Position numbers and translations under genes: made by a program
DNA from: Pseudozyma flocculosa PF-1
Taxonomy: Eukaryota; Basidiomycota; Ustilaginomycetes; Ustilaginales; Ustilaginaceae
Direction: 5' to 3'
Assembly: GCF_000417875.1 (NCBI RefSeq)
Contig: NW_006920881.1
Coordinates: 139,087-203,086 of the forward strand
Length of the DNA: 64,000 nt
Notes under the pieces: generated by a model
What the model was told of the DNA's origin: nothing
Database searches by the model: none
Seen by the model: the letters and a program-made list of their open reading frames with translations, nothing else
Part shown: positions 18,837 to 29,667 of the stretch, in pieces
How positions within the stretch are numbered: position 1 is the stretch's first letter
How the letters are laid out: every line of letters starts with the position of its first letter

Positions 18837-21392
18837 CTAGTCCTCCTCCTCCCCGGCGTCCATGTACTCCTCAAGGTCCGAGGGCACATCGTCGACCTCG
18901 GAATCCGACGCCTCCTGTGCCCGCGGGGCCGCGCCACCCGCCTCCCTCGCACCAGTAGCAGCCTCCTTGGCCGCCGCCGCAGCCTCGTGCTCGTGGTGCG
19001 GGTCGTAGCCCGGATCAAAGTTCTCCTTCTCCACCTGCCAGTAGACCTTTTCGAGGATGGCGTGCCAGCTCCTCTTGTTGCGGAACCACGACGGCAGCCG
19101 CGCCTCGAGGATGCGCTCCAGCTTGGCCTCGAGCACGTCGCCCGGCCAGTTCCACTGCCCGAAGCCCAGCGCAGCCCAGTTGATCAGGCTCTGCTTGGGC
19201 GCGGCCTGGTAGCGCAGCCTGCAGAGCGTCGCAGGTGCGGGTCGGGGGGAAGCAGCGAAGGGAAAGAGAGAAAGACGAACACACGACGGTCGGGGATCAG
19301 CAAGCAAGCTTTTGACCGCCTCTCTCGATCGATCGACCACCTGTAGACGGTATCAGCGCCCTCCTTTCCCGGCTGGCTGCAACTCGACTACCCACCTCTG
19401 CAAGAGAATCAAATCGTCGACCGCGGGCTCCCAGCCATCGGGTTCCATGGCCGGGGCGCCTTGGAGGCCGTTGGCCCTCCACTCGTCCTCGACCGAGGGG
19501 GGCTGCGCAGCCACGTCTTCCTCGTCGTCGTCGATGACATAGTTGATCCCGACGGCGTCCCTCCGCTCGCGGTGCGCCTTGCGGTTGTACTCTCTGCGCG
19601 CCAGCACGACGGCCTGGTCGCGAGGCACGCCCTGCGCCTCGAGCTCGCGGGCGCGCGCCTCGGCTTCGCGCGTGAGCGGGTTGAGGCCGCGCATGCAGTG
19701 CCACATCGCGGCGTAGGCGCGCGGGTGGCGCCGGTCGCCCAGCTGGCGCGCGATGTCGGTCCAGATGAGCAGCGTCCGCGGCCGATCCCGCTGGAAGTCG
19801 GCGACGGCCTGGCGCAGTTTCGCCTTTTCGCGGTCCGACCAGGGGCCCAGGTTGGCGCGGTACTGGGCGTCCTCGAGGACGAACCACTTGTGGCGCACGC
19901 TGACGGGGACGCGGCCCACGCGCTCGCCGATGGCGTTGAAGTCGTGTCCGAGCTCCTGGAACGACAGCTTGAGCTCCTCGAGCTCGGCCAGCGTCCAGTA
20001 GCCCTTGCGGTAGTAGGGGTGCAGGAACGTCTTGACGTGGGTGCGCACCGACGTGTTGGCCCGGTCGACGAGCGCCGCCGCGCACTCCTGGAAAAAGACG
20101 CGGTGCTCGCGCACCATGCCGGTCCTCTTGGCGTCGAAGACCATGTCGAGCAAGACGTCGTGGGACATGTTGTTGCGCTGCGTGTCGTGGACAGGGAGGG
20201 AGCGCTGCTGATCAGCGGCTTCCTCGTCCGCCTCTGCCCCCCCCCCCCCCCCTCCCTCCTGGCTGCCCGCACCACTCACCTTTTTGTACGTCGAGACGAA
20301 CTCGACCAGCGTCTGGTGTTCCTGTCGCGTAAACTGGCCGCGCTTAAACTCGAGTCCGATGTCGTCCGTCAGCCAGCCTAGCTGCTGCCGCGAGAAGCAG
20401 CGGTGGACGAGGATGTGGCTCTTGCTCTGCGTCCTGGCCCAGGCCGCCAGCGCCTTCCTCTGCGTCTCGAGCTCGGCGAGCTCGCGGTCGGTCTTGGGCT
20501 TGGCCTGTCGGGGCGCTCTCCAGGTCGCCTGCTGGTATCGCTCCTTGGCACTGAGTTCCTTGGCCTTGGCCGTACCGCTGCTGCCCCTCCTCTGCCGTTT
20601 TCTGGCCCCGCCGGATGCTTCGTCTTCTGGCTGGCTGTCCTTGCGACGGGCAACGTCCGCTTCTGACCCCGTTGGCATGGTCACTGCTGGCTCAACGGCT
20701 GCAGCAGTCGCCCTGCGCTCGAGACGTCGCCCGTTGGTCTTGTCGACTGTGTGCTTCGTCTTCCCCTTGGCCCTTTTCCCGTCCTTGTCTTTGCTCGCCT
20801 TTTTGGCCTTCTTCGTTGATGTTCTTGTCCTTTTGCTGCTGGTCCGGGTGCTTTCGCCCTCTTCCTGCCGTCCCGAGTCGGCTGCTTGGTCGCGGTCGCC
20901 GGTCTGGTCGTCTTGCGACGGGGCGAGCCCCATGGCCTCTTCCTCGGCAGTGATCTCGTCGTCGAGGGTGGGGATGCCGTCCCGGTGCCTGCTCCTCCTC
21001 CTTGTGGGCGTCGTCGGAACGGGCGGCTCGTGGGATTCGGCATCTCGATCGCCTTGTGCGGCGTCCCGCTTCCTCTTCTTGTGCTTCGCCTTTGACGCTG
21101 ACGGTGTGGCCTTGTCCTTGTGTTTTCCCACCTGGGCGGCGTCGGTGTTTGCTCGCTTACTGTGTTTGTGCGCCTTGTCCGCAGGCTGGTGCGGTGCCTG
21201 TACATCGCTGCTGACGAGGCCGTTGGGTGTGGCGGCGTGGTGTCTCTGTGCCTTGCGGTGCTTGTTTGCGTGTTCGCTGGAGCGCTGCGACTCGGTGCTG
21301 GCGAGATGGTGGTGGTGGTGGTCGTCGTCGTGGCGGTGGCGCTCGGAAGCCTTGGGACTGGACGACGCCGGTGGTTGTGGCATGATGCTCAT
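18837..21392 (-). CDS. REB1/TTF1-like Myb-domain DNA-binding protein
   Basis: Exons are 21392-20280, 20177-19396 and 19218-18837, giving 758 aa. The start is ATG 21392 (MSIMPQPPAS); frames extending further upstream lack an ATG. Residues 1-290 are a charged, Lys/Ser/His-rich tail (HHHHH, many KHKK). The DNA-binding part begins near 340. It includes a GQFTRQEHQTLVEF Myb-like helix at about 350, WTLAELEELKLSFQELGHDF near 432, then VPVSVRHKWFVLED, and GPWSDREKAKLRQAVADF near 487. A third repeat follows splice 2 (INWAALGFGQWNWPG, then WFRNKRSWHAILEKVYW). This is the arrangement of Reb1/TTF1-type factors, which bind rDNA terminators and Pol II promoters. Intron 1 (102 nt) is in frame and stop-free, and holds a G-run on the coding strand. 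Whether it is the rDNA terminator factor or a paralogue is not decidable here. Confidence 0.85.
20237..20252 (+). repeat. Poly-C run in the first intron of the REB1-like gene
   Basis: Sixteen consecutive C on the plus strand, so poly-G near the 5' end of the intron on the coding strand. Confidence 0.85.
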
Positions 21393-22561
21393 CCTCCGAC
21401 ACCTGAGCCGCGCCAAGCGCGACAGAGCCTAGGTGGGACGGAGTGAGGGGTGGCCTAGAAGGTGGGTTGGATGAAGAAAGGTGAAGGAGGGGAAGGGCAG
21501 GGCAGGGCAGGGGTGGCCACCCAAAAAAGACGCCGGCCGGCAGGAGGATCTAGGGTCTCTCGCTAGCCTAGCCTTGATTGCTTTGAGCCAGGCTGGCTGG
21601 CCAGGTTGGTCCGGCCGACTTCCGGGCTTTTGAATTTTCGAGTTGCAGCGGCAGGGCGGTTGGCCCCGGCGCCTTAGCTTGGCCGCCCTCGGCGGAGCAG
21701 GGAGCTGCACGCCTGACGCAGGCCCTGCCTGCACCCCGGGCAGCAAGCAAGGAAGCCAGGCCAGGCAGCGTAGCGGCACGGCAGGCAAGCAGGGCAGGCA
21801 GGCAGGCAGGCAGGCAGGCAAGCAGGCAAGCAGGCAAGCAGGCAAGCAGGCAAGCAGGCAAGCAGGCAATCGGGCAGGCCTCTGAGCCGGCCAGGGACAC
21901 ACACACACACATGCCTGGCCAGACGAGCAGACGCCCCCCGACGCGGTCCCCCGACCCTGCCTGCCCGCCTGCCCGCCTGCCCGTCTGGCCAAAGTGCCAG
22001 CCAAAGCCCTCGCTCACCACTTCTCACTAGTCTCTCGACCCTCGACTGTCATTCTCTCTCCCGTCCTCCTACACACTCACGCCCGACTGCCACCACCGTC
22101 CCCATCTTGCACGTTACAGCCGTACCCACCCTCCTCGCCTCTTTCTTCACTCTTTCCGCACCTCGGCCTGCGCCTCTGCCCCTTTCAAGCATCCACCAAA
22201 CGCCGCCGCCGCCGCCGCGCAACATCCTCCATCGGCGCTCGAGCCCCGCTGCCCACAACCACCGCCTCGGCCAGCGGTCATCAACCGGCGCACTCTTCAC
22301 CAACTTGTCAACCCCTTGCCAGCATCGACAGCCGCTTTGCTCCCGCTTCTTTCTGCTCGACGCATCCACCCTGCCCAGCGCACCTGCAGCGCCCCGCGCC
22401 ACACACGGCCTCGGCCCATCCAAGCTCAAGCCACTGCCTCATCCTTGAGCCAATCCGCTGCAACCCCCCTATTCGACGACGACGCCCTCTGCTCGACGCA
22501 CGCAGCCTCGCCCACACCCTCGCCCGCGCCCTCGCCCACGCTCTCGCCCACGCCCCTCGCC
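21393..22561. promoter_or_regulatory. Divergent promoter region REB1-like / GRR1
   Basis: 1169 bases between divergent starts. It contains GAATTTTCGAG at 21632-21642, CTTAGCTTGG at 21673-21682 and GCACCCCGGGC at 21731-21741, a set that recurs in the same order upstream of RRN3. A CAGG/CAAG tetranucleotide repeat (21781-21870) and a CA run (21898-21911) follow. The segment 22020-22560 is C/T-rich, probably the long GRR1 leader. Confidence 0.55.
21781..21870 (+). repeat. CAGG/CAAG tetranucleotide microsatellite
   Basis: About twenty tandem four-base units, first GCAG-GCAG type, then alternating CAGG/CAAG, read directly. Non-coding, in the REB1-like/GRR1 divergent region. Confidence 0.9.
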
Positions 22562-25500
22562 ATGGCAGACACGGCGGCATCATCGCCACAGGCCTCGCTG
22601 CCCGACTCGCCGTCCCGCTCCCCGTCGCCCTACCTTGCTACCGACCAGCCCGCGTCGGCGGCAGCCCCATCGCGCCCAGTCTCGCTCCCTGCACCAGCCG
22701 CGCCGCACAGGTCCATCTCCGACCGCAGCATGACCGACGACGCAGACGCAGACGCAGCCTCGTCCACCCTCAGCTCGTCCCACCAGTCCGACCACCAACC
22801 GCCGCCACCCGCCTCCCCCTCCAACACGTCCCAATCCGACGATGGACAGGACTTTGCAGACCTTGCTTCGTCATCCTTCAACCTCGACGACAAGGACCTC
22901 GGCACACGCCAGTCGATCCTGCTCAACGCCACGTCCGGGGCCAGGCTCTCGAGGCGCGGCACCCTCATACCGGCCTCGACCTCGTCACCACCACCGTCGG
23001 ATACGTCCAGCCTGATGGGCGTCGACGCCGCCTCGGCCACCAGCCTGCCGCACGAGATCCTGGTCCACATCTTCCGCTATGTCGCAGCCTTCCCTCCGGA
23101 CCTGCTCGCCTGCCTCCAGGTCTGCAAGGCATGGTGCATATGCGGCGTCGAGCTCCTCTGGCACCGGCCCAGCTTCTACAAGATCTCCTCCCTCTTCAAG
23201 CTGATCGCCGTCATCCGCAAGCCCGACCAGCTCTTCCCCTATGCCGACTTTGTCCGCCGCCTCAACTTTACCATCCTGGCCTCGCAGCTCGAGGACAAGC
23301 TCTTTGTCCGCATGAGCGCCTGCAGCAGGCTCGAGCGGCTGACGCTGGCAGGGTGCTGCCACATCCAGGACGACACGCTCATCACCGTCTTTCAAAACAC
23401 AAAGCAGCTCGTCGCCCTCGACCTGACCGACGTCGCCAACCTCACCGACAGCACGCTGCAGACCCTGGCACGCAACTGCCCACGCCTCCAGGGCATCAAC
23501 CTGACCGGGTGCAAGAAGATCACCTCTGACGGCGTCGTGGCGCTCGCAAAGAGCTGCAAGCTGCTCCGCAGGGTCAAGCTTTGCGGCTGCGAAAACATTG
23601 GCGACGAGGCCCTCATCGCGCTGGCCGACCACTGCCCCGTGCTGCTCGAGGTCGACATGATCAACTGCCCCAACATCACCGACCGCTCCGTCCGCGAGAT
23701 CTGGAAAAAGAGCTTCCACATGCGCGAGCTCCGCCTTGCCCACTGCGGCGACCTCACCGACGACGCCTTTCCCAGCGCGCGCGGCGGCAAGGGCGTGCCT
23801 ATGCTCGGCACGAACCAGAACCTCGCCCTGCGAGCCAGCATCGCCTCGGCCGGATACCACGCCAGCGAATCGGCCCCGGCCAGCCGCGGCTCTTCGCCGG
23901 CCCGCTTCGCCGGCGACGGCGATGCCGACAACGACCCCGCGCGCTTCGCCGCCGCATCCTCGGCCAGCCTGTCGTCGCCCATCCCCTCGCAGCGCCTCTT
24001 TGACCACCTCCGCATCCTCGATCTGACCAGCTGCAACTCGATCACCGACGACACCGTCGAGGGCATCGTTGCCAACGTGCCCAGGATCAAGAACCTCATC
24101 CTCGCCAAGTGCACCCGGCTCACAGACGAGTCTGTCTACAGCATCAGCAGGCTCGGCAAAAATCTCCACTATCTCCATCTCGGCCACGTGTCGAAGTGAG
24201 TGTCGACGATGTCTTCGTATTCCGGTGCTGGTCTCGACGGACTCGGCGCACCGGCTCTGACCCGTTTCCGCGTCGTTCGACTGGCTCACCTTTTACTTCC
24301 TTGTCTGTCGACAGCATCACCGATCGAGCCGTCACCCACCTGGCCAGGTCCTGCACTCGTCTGCGGTACATCGACCTCGCGTGCTGCCCGCACCTTACGG
24401 ATCTCAGCGTCTTTGAGCTGGCTGCCAACCTACCAAAGCTCCGGCGCATCGGTCTGGTCAAGGTGAGTTGGAGCGAGCCCTCTTCCGATCGCTCGCCGGT
24501 TGCTGCCTCTGTATCGGTGGTTCCAGCAGGAGTTGACCTGACCTTTGGCCCTCGCCTTGCCTGATTGCCGCTCTGCCCGCTACGTGCAGGTGGTCAACCT
24601 CACCGACCAGGCCATCTACAGCCTCGTCGATCGGCACACGAGCCTCGAGCGCATCCACCTCTCCTACTGCGAGAACGTCAGCGTGCCGGCCATCTTCTGG
24701 CTGCTGCAGCGCCTCAACCGGCTGACGCACCTCAGCTTGACTGGGGTGCCTGCCTTCCGCCGTCAGGAGCTCCAGGCCATGTGCCGGCCCCCGCCCAAGG
24801 ACTTTAATGAGCATCAACGCCAGGCATTCTGCGTCTTCTCTGGCAAGGGCGTCAACGAGCTCCGTCGGTACCTGCAAAGGGTCTATAGCGACGAGCAGAT
24901 GGCGGCGCAGTTCGGCCCCCTGGACTCCGACATCCGGCGTGCGTTTACGGCCATGGTCGAGGAGGACGGCCTCCGCTTCGGCTCCCCGACGCTCCTGCAC
25001 CGCTCTCGAGCCGCCAGCGACGTCCCCGCCCGGTCGACTGGCGCGGATCCGCACGCCGCCGGCAACGGGACAGCTGCGCGGCCAGGAGGCACTGCCATCG
25101 CGCACCTCTCCCCGGCCGACCAGCTCTACTACCAGCAGCAGATGCAGATCGCCCGTTACACAAACGCCCGACGTGTCGCAGCCGGTGCCGGCGCCGACAC
25201 CCAGGCCCACGCGCAGGCGCAGATGCTGACGCCCCATCAGCACCAGCTGCAGACCCAGCATCAAACCCAGGATCAGCATCGGCAACAAATTCGGCAAGCA
25301 CTCGCACAGTACAGGGATGGACAGCGGCCCGAGCGGGATCCGCGCGTCGTCGCGGCGCTTGCCGAGGCGCGCAGGGAAGCGCAAGAGCGGATGGCCGCGG
25401 GGCTGCTGCCCCAGAGGCTGGTGGACCTGCACGCCCGGCTCGCCGATCCCGATCGCCGCCACGGCCACCAAACAGCCTATGGGCCTGGGCATGCACGAGA

Positions 25501-25765
25501 GCATGGTCGCGGTTCGCCGGGCCCAGACCAGGGCCAGGACCAGGGCCAAGCAGTAGGCGCAGAGGCCGCCGCCGTCGAACCGATGGCGGAGGCGCAGGCG
25601 GTGGCGGAGCAACCTGCAGAGCCCGTCTTTCCACAGACCCAGGTCCTGGCGGGCGTCGCGACCTCGACTGATCCGATCGACGACGACAACGACGACAACG
25701 ACAACGGCAGTGCCGCGAACGCCTCGTGGTCGCGGTCAACGGCGGGTGGGATGCAGCAGGGCTAG
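22562..25765 (+). CDS. GRR1: Grr1-like F-box / leucine-rich-repeat protein, SCF ubiquitin ligase specificity subunit
   Basis: Grr1 recruits phosphorylated substrates such as G1 cyclins and nutrient-signalling proteins to the SCF ubiquitin ligase. Exons are 22562-24195, 24315-24462 and 24590-25765, giving 985 aa. Donors are GTGAGT and acceptors ACAG and GCAG. MADTAASS is the first in-frame ATG. Residues 1-155 are Ser/Pro-rich. The F-box is at about 158-205 (SLPHEILVHIFRYV, then CKAWCICGVELLWHRP). At least ten cysteine-containing LRRs follow, e.g. LERLTLAGCCHIQDDTLI and LVALDLTDVANLTD. A Ser/Gly insert of about 60 residues splits the repeats before LRILDLTSCNSITDDTV. After the LRRs comes the Grr1-specific block RPPPKDFNEHQRQAFCVFSG, then a Gln/His-rich low-complexity tail. 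The LRR count, the insert position and the CVFSG block distinguish it from other F-box/LRR proteins. Confidence 0.95.
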
Positions 25766-26421
25766 ATCGGGCCCGTCGCTGTCGCTCGTCCCTCGGCACG
25801 CATCCGCTCGCTTCCCATCTCATCTCGAGTAGCATACCACCGGTCCAACCCCGCACTCGCACTCGCTCCCCTTTCTGACAAACCACACGCAAGGATTGTA
25901 GCATCAATGCACCTTTGGCATCCCCGCGACGACGACGTACGCTGCCACCGATCGGGGGTCCGGAGCGGAGCGGAGGAGAAAGGTTCCTGCCCCGCTCCGC
26001 TCCGCCCCGGGCCATCCTGACCCCATCCTGTTCTCCGTGTCGCATGTCGCTGGATTCGCCAGGTTCCCCTATCCCTTCCCTATCCCGATCACTCGATTGT
26101 CACCTCTCCCGTTTCACTAGCATGCAAGCATCGCCCCCCTCCCTGTCCCGTCGCTATGGAGCAGCATTCGCCCTCGAATCGGGTCCAGCACTCGCCTCTC
26201 TGGCGAACGACCTCTCGCACCTCGGATCTTGTCGACTGGGTGTACGACTTCGTTGTCGTCGTCTCGAAAAGACCGCCTAGTGGCCGTGGTCGTGGTCGTG
26301 GCAGTAAGCGTGGCGGTGGTGGTGGTGTCCAGCACCACAATACCGCCACACCCCACACAGACACGAACACGAAATGGGGACAACGTCGAATTCGACGAGC
26401 GGCGAGACACCCAATGCCCCA
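25766..26421. other. Convergent 3' region GRR1 / coiled-coil gene
   Basis: 656 bases between the GRR1 stop and the last stop of the next gene. No gene signal beyond short chance frames. Confidence 0.45.
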
Positions 26422-27962
26422 TCAGGATGTCGACATGGCACGGGCCACGTTCTGCGCCTCTTGCATGCGCTGCTCGGCGAGGGTAGCCTGCTCGACGAGG
26501 TCCTCAATCTCGCTCCGCCGCAGCGCATTGCGCCGCTCAAACCCGCCAAGAAGCAGACGCACACTCTCAATCGAAGCTAGCACCACGGCCGGGTCGAAAT
26601 CGGGTTCGTCGATCGGCCCCACCACCACCCGCCGCCGCCGCCGCCGCCGCCGTAGCTCGGTGTGCGCCCGGCCTGCCCGCGTTCGATGCAGCGGGATCGA
26701 GGCCTCCCGCCGTCGCCGCTGCCGCTTCGGCCTCCTCGGCCGCGGCTTCCTCGGCGGCATCGAAAAAGTCGGCCGGACCCAGGGACACGTCGAAGCCCGC
26801 TTTGGCGGGACTGGCGAGCGGCGAGTGCATCCGTGCGACGGTGGGGATCACGACGTCGTCGTTGTTGGTCGCCGCTGGCGGCCTGGCGCCGGCGCCACTC
26901 CCGCTCCCGCTGCCGCTCCCGGCGTGCTTGTGCTTGAGCGGCGTCCGGGACGATGACGGATCCGGGGGTGCAAACGGGTTGCCGCCCTGCTGCTGCAGCG
27001 CCTGGCTGCCGAGGCGCGCCGCAAAGGCCGGCGGCCTCGACTTGGCCAGCGGGCTGGCGCTGGCGTTGTCAAAGACGCGGGCGATGGCGGATGCGCCGCC
27101 AAACGGGTCCTTGACGTCCTTTTCCGGGCTGCGCGACGGCAGCCCGCCATGGGGCACCGCGGGCAGCGACGAGACGCCCACGCCGGCCGCCACGACGCCC
27201 TGCCAGTCGTCGTCGCCGTAGGTGTGGGCGAGAAAGTCGGACATGATCTTGAGCCGGCGCCGCAGGTTCTCGACCTCGAGCGTCTTGTCCTCGTTGTCGC
27301 GCTGCAGGCCCTTGAGGATCATCTCCTGGCTGAGGAATTCGCGCTCCACCTTGATGGCCGACAGCCTCGTCAGTCCCTTGTCGGACCGCTGTTGCCGTGC
27401 AGGGACGACGGTGCCGGGGGCCGCAGGGGGCAGGAAGAGGTTCGCGCCAAGCCAGGCCAAGCCGGTGCGTCAGTGCTGCGGTCGCGCGCGCTCGTGGGGA
27501 TCGATGCGGGCGTGCGCATCCGCGACTGCTCACCTCTCGTGCGGCCTTGGCCTTATCCCTCTCGTTTGCCAGCTCGCGCTCGAGCTCCCTGTTGCGCTTG
27601 TCGAGGTCGAGGATGCGTTCGTTTTGCATCTGGACGGTGTCGAGGAGCTGTCCGACCTCTTTCCACACGGCCTCGTCCTCGTCCTCGTCCTCACCGTCTT
27701 TGTCGTGTTCCGTCTTGTCTGCATCGCCCTTGCCACGGTGCTCGGCCTCGGCCTCGATCACGGGTGGATCCCGTTGGAGCTGAGACGAGATACGACGGCC
27801 TGTTTTGGAGGACGAGGCGGCGGCGGCGGCGGTGGCCGGTGCGGTGAAGGCTGAGGGCAGCGGCGGCGGCGGTGCCTCGCCAGGAGGTAGGACCGAGCTG
27901 CGTCGATGGATGCGCCTGAGGAGCGCCTTTGTCGGCGTCACGGGACCCGTCGACTTGTCCAT
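26422..27962 (-). CDS. Coiled-coil protein of unknown function, 3' end uncertain
   Basis: Exon 1 is 27962-27534 (ATG at 27962, MDKSTGPVTPTKALLRR). The intron is 27533-27389 (GTGAGC...CAG). Exon 2 resumes with RSDKGLTRLSAIKVEREF. The join gives a continuous heptad-like coiled coil at about residues 100-200 (QMQNERILDLDKRNRELE; then KGLQRDNEDKTLEVENLRRR). A Ser/Pro/Ala-rich region follows with FGGASAIARVF and PADFFDAAEEA. In this frame a stop comes at 26569-26567 (416 aa). A different frame beginning just upstream encodes a credible helical tail, IDEPDFDPAVVLASIE then SEIEDLVEQATLAEQRM, ending at 26422. The two frames are joined either by a 52-nt intron (26628-26577, GTGGTG...CTAG; this would skip the first of these two blocks) or by a base error in the adjacent GCC repeat. 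I do not recognise the family; a cytoskeletal or spindle-pole role would be a guess. Confidence 0.6.
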
Positions 27963-28696
27963 GGCGGGTCGTCGGCTGCTGCAGTGACTGCTGGAAGAGA
28001 AGGCCGGGAAGGTGGGTCTGATCCGCAAAAGAAGTGGTGGTAGTGATGAAGGTGGGAGCAGACAGATCAACAAGCTTACAAGGCCTGGCAACGCGTAACT
28101 CTCCGGGGCGAGGTGGGTCCGTCGTGGACCCTAGGTGTTGCTTTGGCCCGTGCGTCCTGGGCCACCTGGCCTGCCTTAGCTTGCACTTTGAGCTCCCTAT
28201 TGCACCAGGCTACGTTGAGAGGCATGCAGTCCCTGTTGGATCCGGTTGCCGAGCACGTTGGGAGCTATGTACAAGACGGGCCGGCCGAACTGGCCATGGC
28301 TGCGGTGCAAGGTGCAGCAATGGCCACGAGCAGTGGGCTGTGGGCCACCAACCTCGACGGCATCGGGCCGACGCGCCTCGCTGGAAGCCATCGGGTCTGC
28401 CGCCGCGGATCAACCGGCGAGGGTCGTCATGCGCGCTTCTTTGCGGGGTCGCTGGGTCCCTACCGTACCTCTCTCTATCGCCTTGCAGCGTCCGAGGCAC
28501 GTTGCGAGACCAGAAGAAAGCGTCTGCTGGATGCGGCAAAAGCGTGTATGCCGCCACCAAGCGCTGGCCGCAGAGACGGATCCTGGTACCGCCAGCTTTC
28601 GTTGAGCCAGAGCAGCGGCGCCCGCAAAGGTATGCATTGGAAACAGGCCGAGGTGGGCCCGCGCTGCGCGCGCTGCGGTGTGTTGGCAGCGCACCT

Positions 28697-28732
28697 CACG
28701 CACGCACCCACGCACCCACGCACGCACGCACC
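28697..28732 (+). repeat. ACGC-type microsatellite
   Basis: Tandem CACG/CACC units read directly, followed by an alternating TACGTACG stretch at about 28749-28765. Non-coding. Confidence 0.8.
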
Positions 28733-29527
28733 TCACACAGTTAGATACATACGCGTACGTACGTGGCATGAAAGCATGGTGGCGGAACGCGACATCCGAC
28801 GTGCTGGCTGCCCGGCCTGCTGGGCTGGGGCGCGCCAGAAGGGCCGCGGCGGGCATGGCCATGGTTGGCCGATCCGTTTGCGAAAAATTGGTTGGTGCAG
28901 ATGCAGGTGGAAGCAGACGCAGAAGCAGCAGCAGCAGCAGAGGCCGGTACAGGCTGGCACTGCCTGCCTTGCCTGCCTGCCCGCTGGGTTGGCCGCCCGC
29001 CTTTGGTCAAGGCGCTGCCTCTGCCGTTGCGCCCTTTTGTTCTTCTCCTTCTCCTCCACCCGACCCGCTGCGCTTTCGCCTCCTCACCCACCCACCGCCA
29101 TCACCACCGCCCGCGCCACCACCACCACCAGTGCCATCGCCATCACCACCACCACCACCACCTTTGCCACCACTACCGCCTCCGCCTTCTTCATTCATCG
29201 CAGAGCGACCCAGCCCGGCGCCCTCCTTACCTCCTCTGCGCCAATCGACCTCGCTGGCTCTCCACCTTGGATCTTCGTCGCCATCTTCGACCAGCCCTTG
29301 CGTCTGAGCACCGCTGCAGCCACCCTTCCGCTTTCTTGGCACCGCAGTGCGCCCTCATCGCTGGCGCCTCTCGTCTCCCGCCTCCCTCTTGGCAACCATT
29401 CTTGCCCCGTCTCCTGCCATCCCGTCGCAGCTCATCTCTTCGCGTCGCCGCCTGCATACACCTGGAATAGACCTGCACTCCATCGTCCGCGCCCTCTTAC
29501 GGATCCTCGCCACCCTCCCCCCATCCA

Positions 29528-29560
29528 CAGGCCATACACAGGCCATACACAGGCCATACA
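29528..29560 (+). repeat. Three tandem copies of an 11-base unit
   Basis: The unit CAGGCCATACA is repeated three times without change about 110-140 bases upstream of the cyclin ATG, probably inside its 5' untranslated region. Confidence 0.85.
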
Positions 29561-29667
29561 CCGGCGGTCTCGGACTCTTCCAGCCTATCCGATAGACACC
29601 TTGGCATCCCTGCAACACCACCACCGACACCCTCGCTCAGCACGCTCCGCTCTTCGACGATGCAACA

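Larger units (their letters stand above)
27963..29667. promoter_or_regulatory. Divergent intergenic region, coiled-coil gene / PHO80-type cyclin
   Basis: 1.7 kb between divergent starts. It holds an ACGC-type repeat (28697-28732), an AT-rich core (CGAAAAATTGG, 28881-28891), a C/T- and ACC-rich tract (29050-29170) and three tandem copies of an 11-mer (29528-29560) in the probable cyclin leader. A 612-codon open frame from 28113 to 29951 crosses it and runs into the cyclin gene in another frame. It shows only Cys/Arg/Pro-rich composition and no family features, so I do not call it. Confidence 0.45.

Noticed and set aside
21781..21870. CRISPR-like or tandem-array interpretation of the CAGG repeat
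   Set aside because: Four-base units without spacers in a eukaryotic genome; a plain microsatellite.
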